In this document: positions 1 to 11,401 of the stretch, piece after piece
Position numbering within the stretch: the first letter of the stretch is position 1
Layout: every line of letters starts with the position of its first letter
Assembly: GCA_948567375.1 (NCBI GenBank)
Contig: OX419759.1
Span: 26,451,493-26,515,492 of the forward strand
DNA length: 64,000 nucleotides
Direction: 5' to 3'
Origin: Lunularia cruciata
Taxonomy: Eukaryota > Streptophyta > Marchantiopsida > Lunulariales > Lunulariaceae
Made by a program: the position numbers and the translations under genes
The notes under the pieces: model-generated
The model's database searches: none
The model's input: the letters and a program-made list of their open reading frames with translations, nothing else
What the model was told of the DNA's origin: nothing

Positions 1-1230
1 ACAGGCAAGTATACGAGTACAGAAGTACTTGTATGTGGAGAGAGATGAGACTGTTAGGCAAGTCTCTCTACATCATGTGGTACATTTGGCCTATTGGTAT
101 CCGGAGTTATTACCAATGTCAGCAGTCATAGGTTACTAGAAGGCCCTACCAATAGACATTTCCTTACTGGGGCGTATGATCTAGAGAGATATGGGCATGT
201 TCACTTGGTAATTTTTGGATGACCATGTTAGGGACATACACATGCTAGCTAAGTTTTGGGCCTTTAGGATCCTTGTTTTGGTGTGTTTTGGGAGATGTTA
301 TGGATACTACAACATCTCTAGGTCCATCAGTCCATTTTCTCCAACTTACCTTTTGTAGAACGTTCCTTTGATGGGTGATTCTTGCACTAGAGTGGTGGCA
401 AGTACACATCATGTCCATTCTTGGATAGGACCTACTGTCTTGTTAGATGTAGCCAAAGTAGGATCACGGGCCCATTGTCTTTATCTTTGGTGGACGAACC
501 TCTTACCCAGAGAGGTTTTACAATGTGCATATGATGGGATTCAACGACTTGCCCACATCCTTGTTGATGACATCTTGGATGTTGGGCGTCAGTCTTAGAT
601 AGTGGTAGTGGCTGATAGGTCACTTATGGTAATGGTAAACCTAGTTGGACAATCTAGAGCCGCATTTCCCACACTCATGAGTTTCCCAGGCTCTCATGCT
701 TTTCAAGAAGGAAAGCCTAGACTTGTTTGGGACTTGCAGTTACAGCAATTGGTGGAGCCCAACACCAATGAGAAAGAGGGGGTGATGGGTTTTCACATTG
801 GTATTATTGTTGTTTTAGCAATATCAAAGGCATCCATGCATTAGGTTTTAGGTCAGGCTATGGACTTGGATTGTTTAACTTGGATTGTGAACCTTGGCTT
901 GGTAGAGCAGCATATGATGCACTTGATAGGCATCACCACTCGGACACTTGTGAGCCCTATGCCTATCAAGACAATTTAGGCACATGTTGGGGGCAATGGA
1001 CCAAGTGGATAGGGTATTCTTGGAATGTAGCCTATGGCTACTAGGGAGAGTGGTCTACTTGAAGTTCATCGAGGTGAGCGTGGTCTACTTGGATTACACC
1101 CTTGGTCTACTTGGGATGCAGCTAGAAGACGTGTGGAGCTTGCAACCAGAGTGGATGGAGTTTTTCACACAAAGGTTAGGACCACTAGTGGTCAAGGGCA
1201 TGACACTATTGTTCCCAAGGGCCTAGTACA
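1..1230 (+). other. Unresolved region upstream of gypsy pol
   Basis: No family can be assigned. Short open stretches occur (368-598 and 984-1226), but they show no recognisable gag, zinc knuckle or protease motif. Because this region lies directly 5' of the reverse transcriptase relic on the same strand, it is probably the decayed gag-protease part of the same element, or an older insertion. The 5' LTR would lie outside the window. Confidence 0.25.
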
Positions 1231-4200
1231 GCAGCTAGTCAACATGTCTTCAATTCCTACAAGAATTATAGAGGATACTTGGGAGCCAGATCTTGGACCC
1301 AAGCTTACTGGAGAGGAAAGACAGAGGGTTTGGAGATTCTTGATGAGCTACAAGTTTTTTTGACTTCAATATGAAGGATTTGGGTGCTCTATAAGGACTT
1401 GGTAAATAATTTGGGTTTACTAGCAATACACTAGTTTTCTAACATCCTTATTGCTATAGTGACATGGAGAGGACATTGATTCAGAGCCAAAGTAGTGACC
1501 TATTTGAGATTGGTTTGGTGGAGATTTCACATAGAGAGTATGCATCAGCTACAGTGATGCCAACCTAGAAGGATATGCATGGCAACTACACAAAAAGGCA
1601 GATGTGTGGAGATTACCATCCTATCAACCGATAGACCAGGGCTGATCAATATGCCATGCCTACACCGGAGGAGATTTTTTATGCGATTGGGCATGCAAAG
1701 GTCTTAAGTACTTTGGATCTTCAAGCTGGATATCATCAATTGTTGATCAAAGAGGAAGACAAGTCCAAGATAGCAATCTGAGCTATTGATCCTCATGGCA
1801 AGGATGTGTTATATCAGTGGAGGTTCTTACTATTTGGGTTAAAGAACACTCTTGCCGAGTTCCAAAGGGTCATGGATAGGATCCTTGCTAGATTGGATTT
1901 TGCTCAATGCTATATTGATGACATTTTGGTCTATAGCACTATTGTGGAGGAGCATGAGAGACAATTGTTGGAGGTGTTTGAGAGGCTGAGATCTCATGGA
2001 CTCAAATTACATCGTGGGAAGTGTAGGTTCTTCCATGAGCAAGTTGAGTATTTGGGTCACACTATCTACCCTGGAGGACTTGGTGTTCAGCAGACCAAGG
2101 TGGAGGCTATTGCATGTATTCCTTGACCTACGGATGTGAGTAGAGTGCGAGCATTCCTTGGGTTGGCAAACTTCTATTGCCGCTATATTAGAGGATTTAG
2201 TGCCATTGCCAAGGCCTTGACAAAGTTGACCAAGAGTGGTGTTGGGGAGATGAGTAGGAGAGAGCTTTTGTAGAGCTCAAGGAGAGGTTGACATCTGCTC
2301 CTATTTTGAGGAGACCAATCAGAGGACAACCATTTCAAAATCATATTGATTGGAGTATGTTGGGGCTTGGAGCAATGCTCACCCAATATGATGATGAGGG
2401 GAAGGAGTTTGTGGTGGCCTATGCTAGTCGCTCCAACAATTCAGCAAAAGCAAAGTATAGTTCATATGAGGGAGAGTGCTTGGTAGCAGTTTGGGCAATA
2501 GCACATTTTTAATATTACTTATTTGGTAATCCATTCACTCTCATCATCAATCATCAGTCGCTGAAGTGGTTGATGGAGCCTGACAAGCTTTCAAGGAAGC
2601 TTGCACGATGGGCTCTGATTTTATAGGAGTATGATTTCATGGTTGTTCACAGACCTGGAGTGGTGAATCGGGATGTAGATGGGTTGAGTAGAAACCCATG
2701 TCCTAGCTAGCAGATCAGACCGGAGCATGTTGGCATAGTGAGACAAATGAGGAGATGGCACCAGGTTGGCATGCATCTGCCTTTCTTTGTATATTTTCTG
2801 AAGCTTTGGTGGTATCTCTCTCAACGTATACAAGAGGAGTTATTAAGGTCACAGATCCAAAGAGTGAAGATACTGGTACAGTTCAGCGAGACATTCATGG
2901 TGACATCTTAGTGATGGACTATCTTTGCACCGGTGTTATGGGTGGCATAGTTGGGACCAAGGAGAGATTGTGTCCTTCAATGAACCAGACAATTCAGATT
3001 AGAGGGCAAACACTTTTGCGAGTATGGGAGGATGGTAGAGTGAGTAGTACCATTTCCATCTCACAGACCACAATTGGTTCATCATGCTCATGAGGAGCTA
3101 GGACATTTTGGAGTAAAGCATACATATAGCTTACTCTAGAGTCGCTATTGGTGGCACGGTATGTAGATCAAGGTGCAACAATTTGTTGCCAGATGTGTGG
3201 TTTTTGACCAAGTTAGAGCATCATTCGATGCTTCTACACCATAGTTACACCAATTACCTATCATAGGATTAGGTTACTGTTGGAGTTTGGACTTTGCTAG
3301 ACCTTTACTGTTGATTGTGAGACATCATCGGTATATTTTGGTGATGGTGGAGCACTTCTCCAAGTGGATTGAGTTGGTGGCACTTCTTGAAAAATGCAAT
3401 GAAGGGATGGCTTACTCATTCCTAGATCAAGTTCTTAGTCATTTTGGTGCACCAATTGAGGTTTTAACTAATCAAGGTATAGAGTTCTTGGGGGAGTTCA
3501 AGGTCTTGTGTGAAAAGGCTTTGATTGACCATCATTGTACTACATCTAGAGATCACCTTGAGGTAGATGGCTTAGTAGAGAGTGGTTCAGACTGTGAAGA
3601 GAGGATTACAAAAGTATGGTTTGCAAAGAGGCCACTTGGGATCTCCAATTACCTTGGTTGGCTATGAGCTATTGGTTCAGCCGGCAAGCCTCCTTAGCAT
3701 CCTTCTCTCCTTACTTCCTACTCTATGGACAAGATCCAGATTTACCTATAACCATTCATCAAGATGCTACTATAGTTTTGGACTTGGATGACCCCGATGT
3801 ATGGATGAGCACATGTTCTCAATGGGCAGAGATCTTTTAGAGAGTGATGTCAATGGCCTTTGAGAAATTGGCAATTGCTTAGCATAGAGATACTTTATGC
3901 TATGCTACCATTCAAGGAGGTTATAGACCCTTGATCCGTCGATTTCATCCAGGAGACTATGTATATCTACAATAGATAGCACCAATGACACTTGATGTTT
4001 TGACAAGCCGCACTATCTTGAGAGTGCGTGAGGTTTTTCCATCTAGAGTCCTTGTGTTAGAAGAACGTGATGGTGTTGTTTGGAAGGATCATGGGTGCAA
4101 TTGTATGCCATGCCACCTCCCAAAAATTGATGGTACCATGGACCCAAGCTTGGCACTTATACGTGCAGGCTTGAGGTGTATGTTATGTGGCTCTTCTGGT

Positions 4201-4317
4201 GGAGTTGCTACTATGTTAGTGTGTGATTGTTGTTTGAGAGGATGGCATATGGCATATATGACTCCTTCTCTCACGGTGGTTCCTCAAGGACAGTGGTTAT
4301 GTCCTAGATGTACTTGA
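1231..4317 (+). pseudogene. Ty3/gypsy pol relic with C-terminal PHD finger (copy 1)
   Basis: This is a decayed polyprotein with domains in the usual gypsy order. The pre-RT linker ends near 1363. Reverse transcriptase runs about 1651-2240 and shows the YIDD active-site box near 1910. RNase H runs about 2265-2700 and ends in a HRPG-type motif. An integrase HHCC-type zinc region lies near 3080-3200. The integrase core is at about 3287-3600: the first Asp is present (DFARP), but the usual Asp of the TDQG box reads Asn (LTNQG). A C-terminal integrase tail precedes a PHD finger at 4177-4314. Several in-frame stops and frame changes break the frame, for example TGA near 2124 and TAG near 2630, so it cannot be functional. 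PHD modules are not the standard tail of plant gypsy elements, where chromodomains are better known. Two other copies in this window share the tail. Confidence 0.85.
4177..4314 (+). other. PHD zinc finger at gypsy polyprotein C-terminus
   Basis: The segment reads as a C4-H-C3 PHD finger: CxxC, eleven residues, CxxC, four residues, H, a spacer with hydrophobic positions, W two residues before the last pair, and CxxC at the end. The Cys expected two residues after the His pair position is Tyr here (HMAY), one G-to-A change from Cys. PHD fingers usually bind histone H3 tails. In an integrase tail this suggests chromatin targeting, which is inference. The domain is in frame with the integrase C-terminal region that begins at 3985 and ends at a TGA at 4315. 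Confidence 0.75.
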
Positions 4318-4472
4318 CCTATAGCTAGTTCATTCTTTATATGGTATAGTTTGCAAACAGGCAAGTAACGATGGGGCTCCATAGCATCCGGCCTCTTGAT
4401 CTTTGGCCATCATAAGGTATACCATATACTTGAAGTAGATGGCTATCTAGAGTTAGAAGCACCTAACCGCGA

Positions 4473-4485
4473 GCTAGGGGGCAAA
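4473..4485 (+). other. Polypurine tract of gypsy element
   Basis: A purine-rich run around AGGGGGCAAA lies immediately before a TG that starts the LTR. The minus-strand copy near 9405 has the equivalent GGAGGGCAAT at the same place. Confidence 0.55.
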
Positions 4486-5144
4486 TGTAGCACTTTAGAG
4501 TTTATGTATGACTTATGTGTGAGTTGAGCTTCTATAGTGTATGATGTTGACAATAATGTATGTTGTGTAGCAATGTATATAAACACAAAAATTGTCATGC
4601 CATTTGTAGTGTCACATCTAGATTGCTCGTACACTAGAGTTCCAATGATAATAGTTAGAGGTATTTTGGAAGTTACTCATAGACTGCTTTCTAATGGTCA
4701 GATTTTGTGTTTAGGGTACTGAATTCATGGTAGGGCACACCGTCACTTGCACCATCTGCACCATTGGGTGTGCCATCAGTGGGACCATTGGGATGAGACC
4801 TAGGTCAAAATCAGGAGTATACCCTAGAAGTTCAACTCCAGAGAGCTCACTTCTCTAATGTTGAGCCTTTGAGTTCCTAGCTAGAGTGGACAAAACGCCG
4901 GCAAGTGTCACCTGGATTCTCTTAGCTAAAGTGGGTGTGGCTTGATTGTAATCAGTGCCCTGTTGTTGGCAAGTTGTTGCGGATCAAATCAAGTATTGAT
5001 CTGAGTTCAATTGATTTGAGTTGTAAACGATCTGATTATTATGGCACATTAGAGTTTATGTATGACTTATGTGTGAGTTGAGCTTCTATAGTGTATGATG
5101 TTGAAAACAATGTATGTTGCGTAGTGATGTATATACGCATGACA
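4486..5144 (+). repeat. 3' LTR of PHD-gypsy element (about 659 bp)
   Basis: It begins TGTAGCAC after the polypurine tract and ends GACA. The first 105 bp (4486-4590) recur at the other end (5040-5144) with roughly 90 matching positions by eye, so the LTR carries terminal direct subrepeats. A TATATAA-type box lies near 4577. Related LTR sequence occurs on the minus strand at 8070-9403 and 61309-61590, and those copies stop at the equivalent point, which supports the right boundary. Confidence 0.65.
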
Positions 5145-5685
5145 TTTGGTCTAAAACCACCCCTTCAGATATATTTTTGGTCCACAAGGTAGCATATCTA
5201 GCATTAACATTTCCTTAAAGGTTTCAAGGTAATCCAAAATGAAGAAATGGTGAACTTTGTACAAATTTCCAAAGAGTATGTAGTTTACGCTTACAACTTC
5301 CAAGAATTCTAACTTTGTTTATGAAGTGACTCTCACAATAAATTAAAGTGTATGAATTGAAAAAACTATCATCTATGAAAATTTCAAGTCTAAATCTTAA
5401 ATTTGAAATTTTGACCAAAATCACCAGAATCTCCAAAATCTACAATCCACCTCACACAATCTATCCAAGTCCTCTCAAGTATACAAAGTATATAGTGTCA
5501 TTCCAAACACATCATAATGAACTGTAGAGTAGAAAAATAGGACTAAGTTCTCTAACATAAGATCAACCCACTCCTTTTTTAAGTTTTGTCCAAGTGAGCT
5601 CTCATAACCTTCTTTTGTCTAATATAAAATTATACATGGAACATTATCTTGCCTTCTAAAAAGGTCTTGATAGTGGAACCAAAAA
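5145..5685 (-). repeat. Family B internal leader, copy B1
   Basis: Read on the minus strand, this continues beyond the family B LTR and matches the plus-strand sequence that follows LTR B3 (10491 to about 10830), for example the shared stretches around AACATTATCTTG and TTCTCCAAAATC. No ORF is seen. It stops where the gypsy LTR ends at 5144, so one element broke or was inserted beside the other. Confidence 0.5.
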
Positions 5686-6386
5686 TGTGAACCAAATTTT
5701 CTCTTACTTAGGATGAACATCTAATAGTTATCAAGGTAGTGCAATATGGACTAAGAAGGCAAAGAACCCAAGTTCTATCACACTCTTCCAAAGCTAAAAC
5801 TCCAAGGCGCCTCCAAGACTCAAGCCATTGCTCATTGAAAAAATCAATAAGAGAGAGAGATAGTTACAAATGAAAGGATGATGAGTACTTTCTCATCCCT
5901 AGTTTATATAATTGTGAAATAATTACACATCAAAGATACTAAGTACTAGCATAAATCAAATTTCTAGACTAAAATCATATAAAATCAAAATTCTAAATGA
6001 ATATCCATACACATGAAAATAAAATCATGAATAGATTGTCTTATCTTGCCCCAATAACTAAGTCAAAGATTCTTTTACATGGATTCCTTTTGGACTATAG
6101 AAAAATCTACAACCAAAAGGCTTGTGGGCCTACATGTTCTCAACTCTTTCCTTAAAGCTAAACACCTAAAAATAATATAAAATCAATACAGAAGAATATA
6201 AAATAATGAAGACTACTATTTCACCCTCCTCTAAAGTAGATTCACTTCCATCTTGATATGATTAACTCTAGCTAATCATGAATAATGTATAAGCTTGGCT
6301 AAAATTTTTATAGATAACATTTCTCAACTACTTACTTTATGAAACTTAAAATCCCCATAGAGCATAATGCACCAAGAGGTGTTACA
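5686..6386 (-). repeat. Family B LTR, copy B1
   Basis: On the minus strand it starts TGTAACACC and ends TTCACA, about 701 bp. It aligns along its length with copies at 8291-8989 (minus) and 9755-10490 (plus). Conserved landmarks are a TATATAA-like box, a CTCTCATTGAG-type stretch and the sequence TTAGTCCAT. TG...CA termini, recurrence in three places and a shared downstream leader in two of them fit an LTR. Confidence 0.55.
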
Positions 6387-6899
6387 AGACAATACGTGAA
6401 GTACCTTCCAACACCAATAGTGGTGATTAAACATGGCACAAGAGGTTTGAGAGTTTTTTGATTTTGTGAAAGCTACCAGTGTAGAACTATCTAAGTAGAC
6501 TATTGTAGCCACTATAGTAGTACTACTAATTCCATTTGCTTGATAAAATTATGAAAGCTTAGACCTTATCACATTTTTGCCAAAGATGGACCAAGCTTAT
6601 ATAACGATCATGGTGTTTGTTGACCTTATACTCAAATGGCACCTATTGTGGATATAGTGCATGCTCCAACATTAGCCTATATCTACTTTGATAATGTCTT
6701 CAAACACCATAGGATGCAAAGGTTCTCATCTTTGATTATGATCCTTGATTCATTAGTAACTCTTAGCAAGTATTTTTCAAGTTACTTAGCATTAAGCTTG
6801 CCTTTTTTATAACCAATCATTGTCAAACTAATGTGAAAATAAATAAATACAAATTGCACCTTAAAAGATATGTTATGTGCCTTTGTTAACATTCACACA
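6387..6899. other. AT-rich DNA, nothing recognised
   Basis: No coding signal, repeat structure or RNA gene is apparent. It lies between the family B LTR and the chromodomain integrase relic, so it may be decayed internal sequence of the latter. Confidence 0.3.
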
Positions 6900-7560
6900 T
6901 TAATTAAGATACTTGTCTTGTGGCTATCAAGTTTACCTATAATAATTCTAAGCAAGAAAGTATTGAATTCTATCTTTTCTTCTTTAATGATGGACAAGAT
7001 CCACCTATTCTAGATAATCTTCTTGATCTACCATCATCTAATGACCCTCATACTTTTTCCAAGCCAAGTCTCATCTCCTTGTTACTCAAGTTTGGCAAAA
7101 ATAATATGCTAATCAACATCATCATAACCTTGCCTCTCAATTAGGTGTTAAGGTTATAATCTCCTCTAATAGCCTTCCTCTCACTCTCGACACCCAAGTT
7201 AATAAAATTGCTCTTAATTAATATGTCCATTTGATGTTATTTAGATCATTTCACCCATTGCTTACAAACTTGCCCTTCATAATCACTTGAAGATCCATTC
7301 TATTTTCCGTGTCTCAAAGTTAAACACTTTGTTTTTAATCCATCTTCTTTCCTTACTTGTAACAAACTTCTTCCTCTTCAAATTTTTGTTAATGATCATG
7401 AAGAATAAAAAGTTGATGATATCCTTGCATTTGGTGATATCTCACATAGCCACCAAAAACACCCTTAATATACAATCCCTTGGAAAAAGTATTCCCTTCA
7501 TGATGCCACATGAGAGCCTCTCCTCAACTCCAAAATAAGCAAGTTGCTATATGAGAGCTT
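6900..7560 (+). pseudogene. Gypsy integrase tail plus chromodomain relic
   Basis: The stretch at 6920-7060 reads like the C-terminal part of a gypsy integrase, with a YNNS motif followed by a GQDPP box. Around 7270-7330 comes the LKIHSIFRVSKL block that precedes the chromodomain in chromoviruses. Then, at about 7380-7540, a decayed chromodomain can be followed (KVDDILAF, then TIPWKKYSLHDAT and a stop where W of WEP is expected). Stops and frame shifts are frequent. This is a different gypsy lineage from the PHD-bearing copies and resembles the element at 49.5-54.7 kb. Its 3' LTR is probably the HSE-rich sequence directly downstream. Confidence 0.65.
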
Positions 7561-7599
7561 GAAGATTTTAGTTCAACGAGTATATCACCAACTAGCAAA

Positions 7600-8066
7600 A
7601 TATGTAATAATATGGATTTAGCAAGTGGTTTAACTAGCATATAGCTTGGAATATGTAATAATATGGAGTTAATAGCACTCAACAAATGTTCTAGAAGTAT
7701 CTCGGAAGCTTCTTGGTCAGAAAATTTGAGAAGCTTTCTAAGTAACTTGTATGCCAAGTTGATGGCTAGCTTAGTTTATACCTCAAATAAATGACTAGCT
7801 TAGCTTGGACACCAAGTAAGATGGTTTCTAGAAAGAACCTTCCTTCAAAGCTTCCTAGGAGCCTTATGTATCCAATTCTCTTATAAATACCAAAGCCCAA
7901 GCTCAAGCTAAGCATTTGAAGTTATCCTTATTTGAGAATCCTAGTATGATCTTCCATTCTTGTATTTCTCTCCTTGGTCCTTAATAATATGTTTGCTTAT
8001 AATTTTATAACTAGTCTAGTGTTGATTCTAGCAAACAATGCAATAAGTATACTCTCTTTGTTGGAA
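7600..8066 (+). promoter_or_regulatory. HSE-rich LTR/promoter module, copy A
   Basis: Downstream of the chromodomain relic lie two TGTAATAATATGGA starts (7603 and 7652). They are followed by heat-shock-element half-sites, TTCTAGAA at 7689 and GAAGCTTC at 7705, and further GAAGC/TTC units to about 7860. A TATA box, TATAAATACC, is at 7882-7891. After it comes a transcript-leader-like stretch around CTTCCATTC and TTTCTCTCCTTGGTC that is shared with the minus-strand copy at 20581-20940. An LTR U3 promoter is the simplest reading. It is cut near 8066 by another LTR. Confidence 0.5.
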
Positions 8067-8069
8067 ATT

Positions 8070-9403
8070 TATTGTGTGTATTTACATTGCTTAAAAAAAT
8101 ACATTGTTCTCAACATCAAACACTCTAGAAGCAGAACTCATATAACAAGTCACATACAAACTTGAAAGTACCACAATAATCAATAATAAAAACTTATAAC
8201 ATATATAATATACACTTTGCCAACACAAACATTAATCAAGCAACATCCACTCTAGCATAAAAAATCCAAGTCTATAATTGCTAGCTTGGTTTGTGAGCCA
8301 ACCTATATCTCACTTACAATGAACCACTAATGGTTATTAAGGTAGTATCCCATGGACTAAGAAGGCAAGGAACCCCAACTCCATCACACTCTTCAAAGGC
8401 TAGAACTCCAAGGCACCTCCAAGACTCAAGGTATTGCTCACTAGAACTCAATGAGAGGGAGATAGATGCAATTGAAAGGATGATAAGTATCTTCTTAGCC
8501 CTAGCTTATATACTTGTGGAAAGGTTACACACCAAAGTTACTAATTATCAAAGTAACTCAAGTTACTAGGCTAAAAGTCAAATAAAGTCAAAAAATCTAA
8601 AGGAATATTCAAGTACATGGGAATATTTTCATGAGTAGGGAGACTTATCCTCACCTACCAACTAAGTCAAGGATTCTTTCACATTGGCTATCCTTGGATT
8701 ATAGAAAAATCCACACCAACAAGACTTGTGGGCCCAAGAGTTCTCAACTCTTTCCTCAAAGTCAAATAACTAGGAATAATACCAAGTCAATACATTATAA
8801 GACAAAATAGTGATGCTCACTCTTTTCTCTTCCTCTAGAATACGGTCAATTTTTTCTTAGCTAGGACTAAATATAGCTAATCATGACTAATGTAGAAGCT
8901 TAGATAAACTCCATATAAAAATATTTCTCCATTACTCGCATTACCAAAATTAATATCCCTATAGTGCATATATACACCAATGAGTGTTATAGGTCCACCA
9001 TAGCCAAGACTTTGAAAGATCAACATAGAAGAAGTGAGATCTTTGGAGCTCCACTTCAAGTTATAATCCTCTTTGGGAAGCTAGCAAGTCTAGCTCAAAC
9101 AACACACCCACTAGCACAACTAATAGTATTGATATTGCAAATGGTGGCTCTAGTTGTGTAATCAAAAACCCTAACATAATAAATAGCCATCACCAAGTAA
9201 CCCATGAATAGCTATTGATAAAAATATGGTTATCAAGGTACTCACTTGACTATCCTAGCAAACTACCTTTGACACTACAAATGTTGTGACAACTATCATT
9301 CATTTATATTTATATTTTACTATAAAATATATAATATTATAAATATCATACACTTTAGAAACATTACTCATGTAAGAAGTCACACGTTAACTGTAAAGTG
9401 CAT
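8070..9403 (-). repeat. PHD-gypsy LTR (minus), split by a family B solo LTR
   Basis: On the minus strand this matches the LTR at 4486-5144 from its start after a GGAGGGCAAT purine tract to an end near 8070. It is interrupted by family B sequence at 8291-8989. Without that insertion the LTR is about 635 bp, close to the 659 bp of copy 1. Matches such as GATCTCACTTCTTCTATGTTGA sit on one side of the insertion and the GCTAGAGTGGA region on the other. Confidence 0.6.
8291..8989 (-). repeat. Family B solo LTR, copy B2, nested in a gypsy LTR
   Basis: About 699 bp, aligning with B1 and B3 across the length of the LTR only, without the internal leader. This is the pattern of a solo LTR. On the minus strand it begins TATAACAC (TGTAACAC in B3) and ends GCTCACA. 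It interrupts the gypsy LTR at 8070-9403. I could not recognise a clean 5-bp target duplication. Confidence 0.55.
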
Positions 9404-9752
9404 AATTGCCCTCCTAGTTGGGATTTAAGTATCTATAATTCCAAATAGCCATGTACTCCAAGTATATGATATGCCTTATGGTGGCAAAGGTCAAGAGGTT
9501 GGGTGCTATTGTGCTCCATCATAAGTTTCCTATCTACAATCTATACCATCTAAGGAGTGAAAAGGCTAAGGTGTCAAGAACATCAAGGACATAGCTATTG
9601 TCTTTGAGAAATTGCTATGAAGAGAGGAGTAAAACATACCATATTTCATCCTCTCAAATAGTTATCACACACCAACATAATAGCAATTCCACCAATAGAG
9701 CCACATAACATACATTGTGAGCTTGCCCTTATAACTAACTACCAATCTTGGG
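9404..9752 (-). pseudogene. PHD-gypsy 3' end, second copy
   Basis: On the minus strand, 9735-9590 reads as the same PHD finger as at 4177-4314 (CMLCG, then MLVCD), with a stop where the finger's Trp should be. It is followed by about 190 bp matching the 3' untranslated region at 4318-4485, then the purine tract and LTR. The upstream integrase is missing because family B sequence begins at 9755. Confidence 0.6.
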
Positions 9753-9754
9753 TA

Positions 9755-10490
9755 TGTAACACCCATTACCGCATGTATGTTTGATGGGGATATTAAGTTT
9801 GGTATTGTAAGTACTTAAGAGATATTATTTATGTAGAATTAATTTAAATTTCTATATTATCCATGATTAGTTAGAGTCAGTCATAGCCAAGATAAAGTAT
9901 TCTATTTTAGAAGAAGGTGAAAGAATAAGCACCACTATTTTGGATTCTAGTATATTGATTTTATATTATTTCTAGATGTTTGGTTTTGTGGAAAAAGATG
10001 AAAACTCTTGGATCCACAAGCTTTTTTTATCAGATTTTTGTATAGTCCAAGGATAACTCATGTAAAGAAATTCTTCATTTAGTTTCTTGAGTCAAGATAT
10101 GAACACATGATTGGAGAATTATTCTCATGAGTTTGGATATTCCATATTCCCTTAGAGTTTTTACTTTCTATGATTTCTTTCTTGAGTTATTATAGTTCTT
10201 TCTAACTTGAGTTATTATAGTAATCAGTAATTTTGGTGTGTAAATATTTCATAGTCATATAAACTGGAGGTGAGGAGGTACTGGTCATCCTCTCATTTGC
10301 AACTATCTCTCTCTCAATGAGTTTTAGGGTTTAGGGTTTTGGGTGAACAATGGTTCAAGTCTTGGAGATGCCTTGGAGTTCTAGTCTTGAAAGAGAGTGA
10401 TTGAGTTTAGTTCTTTGCCTTCTTAGTCCATGGTGCACTATTCTAATAGCTATCAAGGTTCATTTTAAGTAAGAGACAAGCCTACTCACA
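9755..10490 (+). repeat. Family B LTR, copy B3
   Basis: It starts TGTAACACC and ends CTCACA, about 736 bp. A TATA-like box (ATATAAAC) lies near 10258 and the leader contains two telomere-type TTTAGGG units at about 10325. It matches B1 and B2 in reverse orientation. Its internal leader follows directly, so this would be the 5' LTR of a plus-strand element. Confidence 0.55.
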
Positions 10491-11401
10491 TTTTTAGTTC
10501 TATTGTTGGGATCTCTCTAGAAACAAGATAATGTTTCACATATAATTCTATATTAAGCAAAAGAGGCTTTAAGAGCTCACTTAGAGAGAACATTAGGGGA
10601 AGAGAGGACTAAACTTATGTTAGAGAACCTAGATCTATTTGTATACCTTGTAGTTCTTTATGATTTTCTTGAAGTGATATCATACATCCTATATACATTA
10701 GATGATTAGGAGAGATTGTATGAGATAGATGGTGGATTTTGGAGAATATAATCATTTTGGGAAAAAATTCAAGTTTGAGATCTAGATTTGAAAATTTATA
10801 GATGATAGCTTGGTTTATTCTTTAGTTGGTAGAGAGCTAATACATGCATGTGGTACCCACATTTTTGTTTTTTCTTATTTCTGAAGAAGAAGTGTACAAA
10901 AGAAGATGACTTGCACTTGTAGGGCACAAGAAGGCAAAGAAAGAGTCCTTGGGTTGTAACCCAAGGTAAAATGACTTTGTGTCAAAAGGCAAGGTACTTG
11001 GAATTGCCTTGTCAACATACAACCTAACATAAGGAGACCTCATCTTGGGGGTGCTCAACCCAAGGCAAGGATAGTGTAACAACTTTCCTTTGGAGTGAGA
11101 CATTCAAGAAGGTCTTGCTCCCAAAAATAGCGGTCATACGCGTGAGGGAAAATTGACAATGATAGGAGCATGCAGGAGGTGTGATTTCTTGGTAGAAACT
11201 CGAAGTGGAGAAAGACAAAGAAGGCACACCACTATAAAATTTGGGCAAGAGACGAAGCGATGACAAGTAATTTTCCATCACCGTTAAGAAGTCATCCTGT
11301 GGGAGATCATGGGAAGGGAAGTGTAGTCAAAGACGTGTTGGTGTGTTGAGAGGAAGTCAAGAGAGTTAGGTATCAGTAGAAAGAATAGCCCTCAAACCAG
11401 A
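10491..11401 (+). other. Family B internal leader and untranslated region
   Basis: The first roughly 350 bp match the minus-strand leader at 5145-5685. The rest, to 11401, is unique in this window, contains no supported ORF and leads into the coiled-coil reading frame. I could not assign a primer-binding site next to the LTR end. Confidence 0.4.

Noticed and set aside
10321-10342. Telomere-like TTTAGGGTTTAGGG
   Set aside because: Only two units inside a family B LTR, so not a telomere or interstitial array.
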